Below, one piece after another: positions 56,844 through 64,000 of a DNA stretch of 64,000 bases. The stretch covers positions 1,550,001-1,614,000 of the forward strand of contig NZ_QYUO01000001.1 in NCBI RefSeq assembly GCF_003591035.1, written 5' to 3'. Numbering within the stretch: the first letter of the stretch is position 1; each line of letters begins with the position of its first letter. Position numbers and translations under genes: made by a program. Origin of the DNA: Noviherbaspirillum saxi (GTDB taxonomy: Bacteria; Pseudomonadota; Gammaproteobacteria; Burkholderiales; Burkholderiaceae_D). A model generated the notes under the pieces. The model was not told the origin of the DNA, searched no databases, and was given only the letters and a program-made list of their open reading frames with translations.

Positions 56844-59753
56844 TCAACGACGTGTTTCTACCTGAACCAGCGGCTCTGTCGGCAAAGGAGGCAATGGCTT
56901 GCGCTCACGCGGTGTGCGCGGTGCCGGAACGATTGCTGCGGCCGCTTCCTGTGCTGCCCGAAGCTTGTCCGGATCGGTCACTGCCTGTGTCAGACCGGCC
57001 TGGGCCAATACTTCATGCAACTGGTCGAACTGCATAGCGGCAACGGGGACCGGTGCCGGCGCTGGCGTCTGAACCGGTGTAGGCATGGTCGGTGCGACCG
57101 ACGCGATCGGCTCCGGTACGACAGGCGCAATCGCTGTATCGGCTGTCGCAGCCGGCGTATCGATTGCGTTGACCGACGGCGTGCTTTGAGCGGAGACGGT
57201 ATTGTCCGTCGCTACCGTCGTTGATTCCGGTACAGCCGCCTCGCTGTACTCAGGAGCTGGCGACTGGACAACCACTGGAGCCGGGGGAGCCGATTCTTCC
57301 TGGATCTGTGGAGTAACGAACATGGTCGTTGCCGGGACTTCCGGCCTCGCCTCGGCCACTTCACTGATTTCCAGCTGAACTGGCTGTGCCGCTGCTGGCG
57401 ATACCGGTACCACGTCAATAGTTGATGACGTTTCGATATTTTCGCCTTCAGTCGCCGCGCCCAGTTCGCTACCTTCGCGATCACGACGGTTGCGATTGCG
57501 GCCACCGCGGCGGCGGCGGCGGCGGCGTTCTTCGCCTTGTTCTCCGGCACCGTCTTCGCCTTCAGGACCGGCAAATGTATCGACATCGGCCGATGCAAGT
57601 TCGGCGGATGCCAGCGGAAGCGCCGATGCCACTGAAGGTACAGCTTGCGCCGCGACATTGAGCTGTTCTTCGGTCGTTGCTTCCTTGCGTTCTTCGCGCT
57701 GTTTTTGCTGACGCTCGCCGCGTTCACGCTTGCCTTCGCCTTCGCGGGCCTCGCGTGGCTCACGTGGCTCTTTCGGCTCACGTGGCTCCTTCGGCTCCCG
57801 TGGTTCGCGCTGTTCACGCGGTTGGCGTGGCGGGCGCGGTTCGCGCTGCGCCGGCTGGGCATCGCCCGCGACCGGAGCGACGGGCTTTGTTGCCTGCTCT
57901 TCACGTTCCTCGTTGCGGTCGCGTCCGCGTCCGCGGCCACGGTTGCGGCTACGGCCGTTCCGTTCATTTCGCTCACGGCTTTGCTGGGGCTTTTCCTCGA
58001 CTACAGGGGCCGGTACGGCGACCGGGACCACCGTTTTTTTACGGAAGAACCCGAACATGCGGCTGAAGAAACCTTCCTCGGCCGGCGGCATCACCGGGGC
58101 AGGTGCCTGAACTGGTTCGATCGGCTTGCGTTCGACGATCGGGGCCGGCTGGTCGGGCGTGATGCCCTTGACCACGGCTTCCTGACGCGGACGGACTTCT
58201 TCCTTCTGGCGCTTGCCGTAACTGATGTCGGTATCGGCTTCTTCGGCCATGTCGTAGCTGGCCTGAGCTTCTTCCAGGCGCGGATCGTCGTGCTTGATGC
58301 GTTCCAGCTTGTAATGCGGAGTTTCGAGATGCTTGTTTGGAATCAGGACGACCGTGACCCGGTGGCGGGTTTCGATCTTCAGGATTTCGCCGCGCTTTTC
58401 ATTCAGCAGGAAAGCGGCCACATCGACCGGTGCCTGTACATGGATCGCGGCGGAATTTTCCTTCATTGATTCTTCCTGGATGATACGCAGGACTTGCAAT
58501 GCGGAGGATTCGGTATCGCGGATGTGACCTGTGCCATTGCAGCGCGGGCAGGTAACGTGGCTGCCTTCGGACAGGGACGGGCGCAGGCGCTGGCGGGAAA
58601 GCTCCATCAGGCCGAAACGGGAAATCTTGCCCATCTGAACGCGAGCGCGGTCGTAGCGCAGTGCATCCTTGAGACGGGTCTCGACCTCGCGCTGGTTTTT
58701 CGCATTCTCCATGTCGATGAAGTCGATCACAATCAAGCCGCCCAGATCGCGCAGGCGCAGCTGGCGCGCAACTTCGTCGGCGGCTTCAAGATTGGTATGG
58801 AGGGCGGTGGTTTCGATGTCACTGCCGCGCGTGGCGCGTGCCGAGTTGACGTCGATGGAAACCAGGGCTTCGGTGTGGTCGATGACGATGGCGCCACCGG
58901 AAGGCAGGGGAACGGTGCGGGAGTAAGCGGTTTCGATCTGATGTTCGATCTGGAAACGCGAGAACAGGGGAACGTCGTCGCGGTAGCGCTTGACCCGGTG
59001 CACCATGTCCGGCATCACGTGGCTCATGAACTGCTGGGCCTGTTCGTAGATGTCGTCGGTATCGATCAGGATTTCGCCGATATCGGGCTGGAAATAGTCG
59101 CGGATTGCCCGGATCACCAATGAAGATTCCTGATAAATCAGGAATGCGCCCGGTGCCGACTGGCCGGCGCCTTCAATCGCCCGCCACAGCTGCATCAGGT
59201 AATTCAGGTCCCACTGCAGTTCTTCGACATTGCGGCCGATGCCTGCGGTGCGGGCAATGACGGACATGCCGGTAGGCAGGTCCAGCTTGTCCATGGTTTC
59301 GCGCAATTCCTGGCGGTCTTCGCCTTCCACCCGGCGGGAAACGCCACCGCCACGGGGATTGTTCGGCATCAGGACCAGGTAGCGGCCGGCCAGCGAAATG
59401 AACGAGGTCAGGGCAGCGCCCTTGTTGCCGCGCTCTTCCTTTTCGACCTGGACCATGATTTCCTGGCCTTCGCGCAGCGCTTCCTTGATGGAGGCATTGC
59501 GTACATCCACGCCTTCCTTGAAGTAGCTGCGGGCGACTTCCTTGAAAGGAAGGAAACCATGGCGTTCTTCGCCGTAATTGACAAAGCAGGCTTCCAGGGA
59601 AGGTTCGATGCGGGTAATCACGCCCTTGTAGATATTCGATTTGCGTTGCTCGCGCCCCGTCGTCTCGATATCGATATCGATGAGCTTTTGCCCATCGACG
59701 ATCGCCACGCGCAATTCTTCCTGCTGCGTGGCGTTAAACAACATACGTTTCAT
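56844..59753 (-). CDS. rne: Ribonuclease E
   Basis: A 969-residue endoribonuclease. It starts MKRMLFNATQQEELRVAIVDG and has an S1 domain (about 35-120), the catalytic domain (with IVIDHTEALVSIDVNSAR and GGLIVIDFIDMEN) and the zinc-link CPRCNGTG. From about 510 on is a disordered scaffold with Arg-rich RNA-binding blocks (RGRGRGRDRN, RRRRRRGGRNRNRRDR) and a Pro/Ala/Thr/Val tail, where degradosome partners would bind. Divergent from rluC, as in E. coli. Confidence 0.96.
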   Translation of the reverse strand: MKRMLFNATQQEELRVAIVDGQKLIDIDIETTGREQRKSNIYKGVITRIEPSLEACFVNYGEERHGFLPFKEVARSYFKEGVDVRNASIKEALREGQEIMVQVEKEERGNKGAALTSFISLAGRYLVLMPNNPRGGGVSRRVEGEDRQELRETMDKLDLPTGMSVIARTAGIGRNVEELQWDLNYLMQLWRAIEGAGQSAPGAFLIYQESSLVIRAIRDYFQPDIGEILIDTDDIYEQAQQFMSHVMPDMVHRVKRYRDDVPLFSRFQIEHQIETAYSRTVPLPSGGAIVIDHTEALVSIDVNSARATRGSDIETTALHTNLEAADEVARQLRLRDLGGLIVIDFIDMENAKNQREVETRLKDALRYDRARVQMGKISRFGLMELSRQRLRPSLSEGSHVTCPRCNGTGHIRDTESSALQVLRIIQEESMKENSAAIHVQAPVDVAAFLLNEKRGEILKIETRHRVTVVLIPNKHLETPHYKLERIKHDDPRLEEAQASYDMAEEADTDISYGKRQKEEVRPRQEAVVKGITPDQPAPIVERKPIEPVQAPAPVMPPAEEGFFSRMFGFFRKKTVVPVAVPAPVVEEKPQQSRERNERNGRSRNRGRGRGRDRNEEREEQATKPVAPVAGDAQPAQREPRPPRQPREQREPREPKEPREPKEPREPREAREGEGKRERGERQQKQREERKEATTEEQLNVAAQAVPSVASALPLASAELASADVDTFAGPEGEDGAGEQGEERRRRRRRGGRNRNRRDREGSELGAATEGENIETSSTIDVVPVSPAAAQPVQLEISEVAEARPEVPATTMFVTPQIQEESAPPAPVVVQSPAPEYSEAAVPESTTVATDNTVSAQSTPSVNAIDTPAATADTAIAPVVPEPIASVAPTMPTPVQTPAPAPVPVAAMQFDQLHEVLAQAGLTQAVTDPDKLRAAQEAAAAIVPAPRTPRERKPLPPLPTEPLVQVETRR

Positions 59754-60450
59754 TTTTTATGCTCCGTGACTCTGAGGTCATTTTCAGTGCTGCATGCGGC
59801 AAGGCTTGCCTATGCAGCGAGGTACCGGGATGTACGCGAGAACGGAGTGCTTGAGGGAGGGAACTGCCTTAGTGTGCGGGGGCGCGATATACATACGACA
59901 GCGCTGGACCCGCAACGGGGCGCGGATACGGTTGAACAATTTGCCGGGAGCATGCTTCATCCCCGCAGCGCCTATCGAATGAATCGGGCGCAACGTCGGG
60001 CAGCAAGCAATTAATTTGAGCCAAACACATCATGGGTCAATCAGAATCGGCAAACAGTGGGCAACCGCATCGACCAGCAAGCATCCCGTTAAATGACGGC
60101 ACTCGCACTGCGTTCCGGGCCAGTTCTGAAGTAACTCCCGCCATGCCTTGCATGGCAGCGTGTCTCCTCCGACCTTGGACCCGCCACATACGCAACCAAA
60201 TGCCATCCTACAGGCGTGCTTGCCGGATTTATCCTTTAAATTTCAAGCATTCTTGTCCAACATCGATGCGCGGTATCCGATTGCAACAGCGGTGCAACCC
60301 TGATTCGCACAAGGATGATGCATACACATCTTTTCCATCGATTTTGCAACTCGGCGAGGCCGATGGAGACGCCCCTGTGTAGAATGTGCTTTTTATTCTT
60401 ACACCTGCACCGGTTTTGTAACCGATGCGAAACAAAGTATATCATTCAAA
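59754..60450. other. Long divergent leader region rne / rluC
   Basis: About 697 bp without a supported gene. In E. coli rne has a long 5' untranslated leader by which the enzyme controls its own mRNA; the same layout is seen here, but the folded elements were not identified by eye. A -35/-10 pair for rluC lies at the right end. Confidence 0.6.
60416..60443 (+). promoter_or_regulatory. Candidate sigma-70 promoter of rluC
   Basis: TTGTAA, 16-bp spacer, TATATC. A start about 7 bp further would fall at the rluC ATG (60451), where no ribosome site is visible, so a leaderless mRNA is possible. Confidence 0.4.
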
Positions 60451-61458
60451 ATGAAGGACTTAGCGAGATTTTCTGGTGAACGGACTGAATCTTCGACGCC
60501 TGACCAGTCCACCCGTGCTCCCGCTCAGGTCCGACTGTTAACTATTTCAGACGAAGAAGCCGACCAGCGTATTGATAATTTTCTATTGCGCGTCTGCAAA
60601 GGCGTGCCGAAGAGCCATATTTATCGTGTTCTGCGCTCCGGTGAGGTACGCGTCAACAAGGGGCGTATCGATCAAACTTATCGTTTGAAGCAGGGCGACG
60701 TCGTTCGCATTCCTCCGATCCGCATGGCGGAAAAGCCTGTGAATACGGTGCCTGGAGCCGAATTCCGTATCCTGCTTGAAGATACCCACCTTCTGGTGAT
60801 CGACAAACCGGCCGGCGTCGCCGTGCACGGCGGATCCGGTGTCAGTTATGGCGTCATCGAGCAATTGCGCGCGTCCAGGCCGGATGCCAAATTTCTTGAG
60901 CTGGTACATCGACTTGATCGGGAAACTTCCGGTATTTTGTTGTTAGCCAAGAAACGTTCTGCCCTGACTAACCTGCACGAGCAGATTCGCGAAGGTGAAA
61001 TAGACAAGCGTTATCTGGCATTGGTCCATGGCGACTGGCAGAATGCGCGTCAACATATCAAGCTGCCCTTGTTCAAGTACAACACACCGGACGGAGAGCG
61101 ACGTGTGCGCGTTCAGGCGGATGGGCTGCCTTCTCATACCGTGTTTAATCTGATCAGGCGATTCGGCGAATATGCACTGCTTGAAGCTGAACTGAAAACC
61201 GGACGCACTCACCAGATTCGTGTCCATCTGGCGTCCAGCGGTTTTCCGATCGTCGGAGATGACAAGTACGGCGATTTCGGCTTGAACCGGGTTTTGCAAA
61301 AAGCCGATGGCGCTCGTATTGCGCTCAAGCGCATGTTCCTGCATGCGCACCAGATTACTTTTCGGCATCCGGACAGCGGTAATCCGGTGACTCTTCGCGC
61401 TCCGCTTGCGGCGGATTGCAACGAGTTTCTGAAAAGCCTTGAAATTTCAAACGCCTGA
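60451..61458 (+). CDS. rluC: 23S rRNA pseudouridine synthase RluC
   Basis: A 335-residue enzyme with an N-terminal S4 RNA-binding domain (about 35-95; DQRIDNFLLRVCKGVPKSHIYRVLRSG) and the RluA-type catalytic domain, with the active-site Asp in HRLDRETSG. In E. coli RluC modifies positions 955, 2504 and 2580 of 23S rRNA. The place next to rne is conserved. The 5' end has no clear Shine-Dalgarno. Confidence 0.95.
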   Translation: MKDLARFSGERTESSTPDQSTRAPAQVRLLTISDEEADQRIDNFLLRVCKGVPKSHIYRVLRSGEVRVNKGRIDQTYRLKQGDVVRIPPIRMAEKPVNTVPGAEFRILLEDTHLLVIDKPAGVAVHGGSGVSYGVIEQLRASRPDAKFLELVHRLDRETSGILLLAKKRSALTNLHEQIREGEIDKRYLALVHGDWQNARQHIKLPLFKYNTPDGERRVRVQADGLPSHTVFNLIRRFGEYALLEAELKTGRTHQIRVHLASSGFPIVGDDKYGDFGLNRVLQKADGARIALKRMFLHAHQITFRHPDSGNPVTLRAPLAADCNEFLKSLEISNA

Positions 61459-61510
61459 GGGCGCCTCCAACTCACTAAATAGAATCTAGCGGCTATTGCT
61501 GCGAAAAATC

Positions 61511-62170
61511 ATGACAAGAAAGAAATTTGATCTGATCGTGTTTGACTGGGACGGCACCCTGATGGATAGTACGGCCACTATCGTGACATGTATCCAGGCA
61601 GCGGCGAAAGATCTCGGCTTGCCCGTGCCGGGTAACAAGCAAGCGGCTTATGTGATCGGTCTCGGCTTGCACGAAGCCATGCAGACAGTTTTGCCCGGAC
61701 TCGATGCCAAGCAGTATCCGCACATGGTCGAGCGGTATCGGTTTCATTATCTGACCAAGGACAAGGGACTCACTTTGTTTGACGGCGTGCATGAAATGCT
61801 GGCCGACCTGTCGCAACAGGGTTATTTTCTTGCAGTCGCTACCGGCAAGAGCCGGGTCGGACTCAATCGTGCGCTCGACGCGGCCAATCTGTTATCGCTA
61901 TTCGATGCCACGCGTTGTGCCGACGAAACCTTTTCCAAGCCGCATCCGGCGATGCTTCAGGAACTGACCCGTGAACTTGGGCAGGACATGTCTCGCACCG
62001 TCATGATCGGCGACACCACGCACGACCTTCAGATGGCGGTCAACGCCGGCGCGTCCGGGATTGCGGTCCATTATGGCGCGCATGCTGCGCCTGAATTGCA
62101 GGAACTGAATCCGATCTATGCTGCAAGTTCGGTTTCCGAGCTGCACGCCTGGCTCAATGAAAATGCGTAA
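61511..62170 (+). CDS. HAD-family hydrolase (phosphoglycolate phosphatase-like)
   Basis: A 219-residue HAD phosphatase. Motif 1 is FDWDGTLMDS (nucleophile Asp12, acid Asp14), motif 2 VATGKS, motif 3 the Lys of FSKPHPA, motif 4 GDTTHD. The cap domain is of the Gph/PGP type. The TTG at 61496 is an alternative start but the ATG at 61511 gives the family N-terminus. It is probably co-transcribed with the Rieske gene 7 bp downstream. Substrate unknown. Confidence 0.91.
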   Translation: MTRKKFDLIVFDWDGTLMDSTATIVTCIQAAAKDLGLPVPGNKQAAYVIGLGLHEAMQTVLPGLDAKQYPHMVERYRFHYLTKDKGLTLFDGVHEMLADLSQQGYFLAVATGKSRVGLNRALDAANLLSLFDATRCADETFSKPHPAMLQELTRELGQDMSRTVMIGDTTHDLQMAVNAGASGIAVHYGAHAAPELQELNPIYAASSVSELHAWLNENA

Positions 62171-62177
62171 ATGATCC

Positions 62178-62549
62178 ATGGGTAATATTGCTATTCCCGT
62201 GTGCGAGTCGAACAGCCTGGCGGAGGGCGGCAAAGGCGTGCGCTTTCCCGTCACTGCAGGCGGCGACGACAGTACCGGCTTCGTTGTGCGCTACGATGGC
62301 ACGGTACGCGGATATCTCAATCGCTGCGCTCATGTGCCTATCGAGCTTGACTGGAATGAAGGGGACTTCTTCGAATCCGGCGGCCTGTACCTGATGTGTT
62401 CCACGCATGGCGCGCTCTATACGCCGGAAGATGGACGCTGTGCGGGTGGCCCTTGCCGGGGCGGTCGTTTGCGACCGATCACGGTATTCGAGCGCGACGG
62501 GCAGGTATTCTGGGAACCAGACGAATACATCAGGCCGGCGAGAGCCTGA
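62178..62549 (+). CDS. Rieske [2Fe-2S] domain protein
   Basis: A 123-residue small ferredoxin-like protein. Cluster ligands are Cys50/His52 (CAH) and Cys74/His77 (CSTH), with a gap of 21 residues, as in ferredoxin parts of aromatic dioxygenases and assimilatory nitrite reductases (NirD). No oxygenase or reductase partner is nearby. It lies between the HAD phosphatase and sppA in the order common to Burkholderiales. Function unknown. Confidence 0.9.
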   Translation: MGNIAIPVCESNSLAEGGKGVRFPVTAGGDDSTGFVVRYDGTVRGYLNRCAHVPIELDWNEGDFFESGGLYLMCSTHGALYTPEDGRCAGGPCRGGRLRPITVFERDGQVFWEPDEYIRPARA

Positions 62550-62569
62550 TTCACCTTCTAAAGTCATTC

Positions 62570-63568
62570 ATGATGAACGAAAACAATTACGAACAAAATA
62601 CCGCATCCGCTCCCGCCAATCCGCCGCGCAGGGAAGGGTGGGAACGCGATGTCCTTGAAAAGCTTGCTTTTGCCACCTTGGCGGAACAGCGAGCACGCAG
62701 GCGCTGGAACATGCTTTTCAGGTTTCTGACGTTGGCTGTCATTGCCTTCGGACTCTGGATGGCATTTGGAATGACGAACAAGGAAGATGAGATCGTCGGC
62801 CCGCACACTGCGCTGATCGAAATCGATGGCACCATCGAATCCGGTACGCCGGGCGCTGCGGACGCTGTGATTCCCGCGCTTAACCGAGCCTATTCGGATG
62901 ACAGCGCCGTCGGTATTGTCCTGCGCATCAACAGCCCTGGCGGTAGCCCCGTGCAAGCAGGCATCATCAATGATGAAATCTATCGCTTGCGCAAGGCGTT
63001 TCCGAAAAAACCGCTTTACGTGGTAGTGGATGAAATTTGTGCATCGGGAGGCTATTACATCGCTGCCGCAGCCGACAAGATTTTCGTCAACAAGGCAAGT
63101 ATTGTCGGATCTATCGGAGTCTTGATGGAAGGCTTCGGATTTACCGAATTGATGGGAAAGGTCGGCGTCGAACGGCGACTGATGACGGCAGGCGAGAACA
63201 AGGGTTTCATGGATCCATTCAGTCCGCAATCGTCCAAGCAGAACGGCTATGCTCAGGATATGTTGAATGAAGTGCATCAGCAATTCATCGATGTGGTCAG
63301 GCAAGGCCGGGGAAAGCGCTTGAAGGAAACTCCCGAGACTTTCTCCGGCCTCTTCTGGAGCGGTTCGAAGGCCGTGGAAATAGGTCTCGCCGATGGCTTT
63401 GGAACAGTCGATTCCGTCGCACGCGACGAGCTTAAAGCACAGGATATCGTGGACTATACCCAGCACGAAGGATTGTCGGAAAGACTGCTGAAAAAATTTG
63501 GCGGCGCGGTAGGTACAGCCGCCATGGCGTCGCTGCGCAGCAGCGTGGAAAGGCCTTCACTGCGCTAA
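62570..63568 (+). CDS. sppA: Signal peptide peptidase SppA-like S49 protease
   Basis: A roughly 332-residue membrane protease that degrades cleaved signal peptides. One N-terminal membrane segment lies at about 48-67. The catalytic dyad is Ser159 (CASGGYY) and Lys211 (AGENKGFMDPF); they are 52 residues apart, as in the short, single-domain B. subtilis SppA, not the double E. coli form. The ATG at 62570 is used (62573 is equivalent). Confidence 0.93.
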   Translation: MMNENNYEQNTASAPANPPRREGWERDVLEKLAFATLAEQRARRRWNMLFRFLTLAVIAFGLWMAFGMTNKEDEIVGPHTALIEIDGTIESGTPGAADAVIPALNRAYSDDSAVGIVLRINSPGGSPVQAGIINDEIYRLRKAFPKKPLYVVVDEICASGGYYIAAAADKIFVNKASIVGSIGVLMEGFGFTELMGKVGVERRLMTAGENKGFMDPFSPQSSKQNGYAQDMLNEVHQQFIDVVRQGRGKRLKETPETFSGLFWSGSKAVEIGLADGFGTVDSVARDELKAQDIVDYTQHEGLSERLLKKFGGAVGTAAMASLRSSVERPSLR

Positions 63569-63636
63569 CAGTTTCTTCTGCATCGATGCCGTTCCAGAAT
63601 CTTTGCAGCGCCGATCGAAACTGTCACAAATATGTC

Positions 63637-63664
63637 TTGAATCTGCCGGCATGCGCTTTATACT
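63637..63664 (+). promoter_or_regulatory. Candidate sigma-70 promoter
   Basis: TTGAAT, 16-bp spacer, TATACT: a good match to the consensus. It faces right, towards the hairpin at 63805, with no gene between. Confidence 0.5.
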
Positions 63665-63670
63665 GCACTT

Positions 63671-63835
63671 GTCCGGCTTCAGTTTCGATCCTTTCAGCAT
63701 AAGAATGTGCAACTAGGAAAAACTCATGATCCGGGCGTAAAGTGCCACGTCTCGGACGCGGCTTTGAGAAGCTTCGGCTTTCTCATGAACTGCCCAATGG
63801 GCATGCAAAACGGCGACGCAATGTCGCCGTTTTGC
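63671..63835 (+). ncRNA. Possible small RNA or riboswitch-like leader
   Basis: The promoter at 63637 and the terminator-like hairpin at 63805 would give a transcript of about 165 nt. It holds further small hairpins (GAGAAGC/GCTTTCTC near 63767 and TGCCC/GGGCA near 63791) and no good ORF. I could not match it to a known class. Confidence 0.35.
63805..63835 (+). terminator. Terminator-like hairpin
   Basis: GCAAAACGGCGAC (63805-63817) and GTCGCCGTTTTGC (63823-63835) pair over 13 bp around GCAAT. The T-run is in the 3' arm, as in the terminator after tRNA-Ser. Confidence 0.75.
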
Positions 63836-64000
63836 GCATCTGCAGCTTGGAAAATTCGAAGTTTAAAAATTCCTCAGGCTGCAAGGAAAAGGAAGACTGT
63901 CGGTTTTTTATGAAAGTCCGGCGTCTTTCCGGCAGCCAATTCGGACTTCCATTTTGCAGCTGGCTGAGTCTTGATTGCTTCCGAGGCAAGGCTTAAGTCG

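Larger units (their letters stand above)
63569..64000. other. Non-coding end of window
   Basis: 432 bp without a convincing gene. A GTG-started 68-codon frame (63707-63913) runs through a perfect hairpin and has no recognisable domain. Contains the promoter/terminator pair listed separately. Confidence 0.5.

Noticed and set aside
63707-63913. 68-codon frame with GTG start near the window end
   Set aside because: Runs through a perfect 13-bp hairpin, lacks a ribosome site and has no known domain; a small RNA is the better reading.

Overview
The window looks like a chromosomal segment of a betaproteobacterium of the order Burkholderiales, most likely family Oxalobacteraceae (a Herminiimonas/Herbaspirillum-like relative). 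I base this on gene orders I know from that group: yicC, a Ser/Thr kinase, a PP2C phosphatase, rph, rdgB and hemW at the left end, and rne divergent from rluC, then a HAD phosphatase, a Rieske protein and an S49 peptidase at the right end. The genus is a guess, and no database search was possible.

Layout. (1) 1-5.5 kb: yicC (cut by the window edge, minus strand), then the plus-strand run kinase/phosphatase/rph/rdgB/hemW, followed by a tRNA-Ser(UGA) gene with a strong terminator. (2) 5.8-14.4 kb: ordinary accessory and housekeeping genes: an EamA permease, three small or unknown minus-strand genes, an SDR enzyme, a DksA/TraR-type zinc protein, an adenine/adenosine deaminase, a DUF4126 membrane protein and a large FtsX-type ABC permease. 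A 164-bp MITE-like element lies at 7522-7685. (3) 15.1-47.9 kb: a large Wzx/Wzy-type exopolysaccharide (EPS) locus in two converging halves. The plus-strand half holds the Wza-like exporter, a Wzc-like tyrosine autokinase, phosphomannomutase/phosphoglucomutase, a GMC oxidoreductase, galE, FOUR GH16 glycoside hydrolase lipoproteins, a FemAB/GNAT-like transferase, a GT4 and a polysaccharide deacetylase. The minus-strand half holds a membrane O-acyltransferase, a GT26, several GT4/GT2 enzymes, Wzx, Wzy/ligase, fcl, gmd and a WcaJ-type initiating sugar-phosphate transferase. (4) 48.4-64 kb: truncated haemoglobin, rmuC, a CNNM/CorC-type protein, a fused CoA-transferase, moaA, chrA, rne, rluC, a HAD phosphatase, a Rieske protein and sppA, ending in a non-coding stretch with a possible small RNA.

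How the EPS locus probably works: WcaJ loads the first sugar phosphate on undecaprenyl phosphate. Six glycosyltransferases extend the unit, with Gmd/Fcl supplying GDP-fucose and GalE supplying UDP-galactose. The acyltransferase, the FemAB-like enzyme and the deacetylase may decorate it. Wzx flips it, Wzy polymerises it, and the Wzc/Wza pair controls chain length and export. The four GH16 enzymes are predicted surface lipoproteins and could trim or remodel the same polymer.

The most notable observation is that three of the four GH16 genes (24596, 26783, 28213) are each preceded, 55-59 bp before the start codon, by the same element GGAACCA-N15-GCTCTGA. It has the shape of a promoter for an extracytoplasmic-function (ECF) sigma factor. 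Two of these genes also share a 397-bp tract that is identical by my reading, and one carries three copies of a four-cysteine module on Ala-Pro linkers. Together this suggests a stress- or envelope-responsive set of EPS-remodelling hydrolases grown by duplication. The two perfectly armed MITE-like elements, plus one armless copy, are a second point of interest: their cores are alike but their terminal arms differ.
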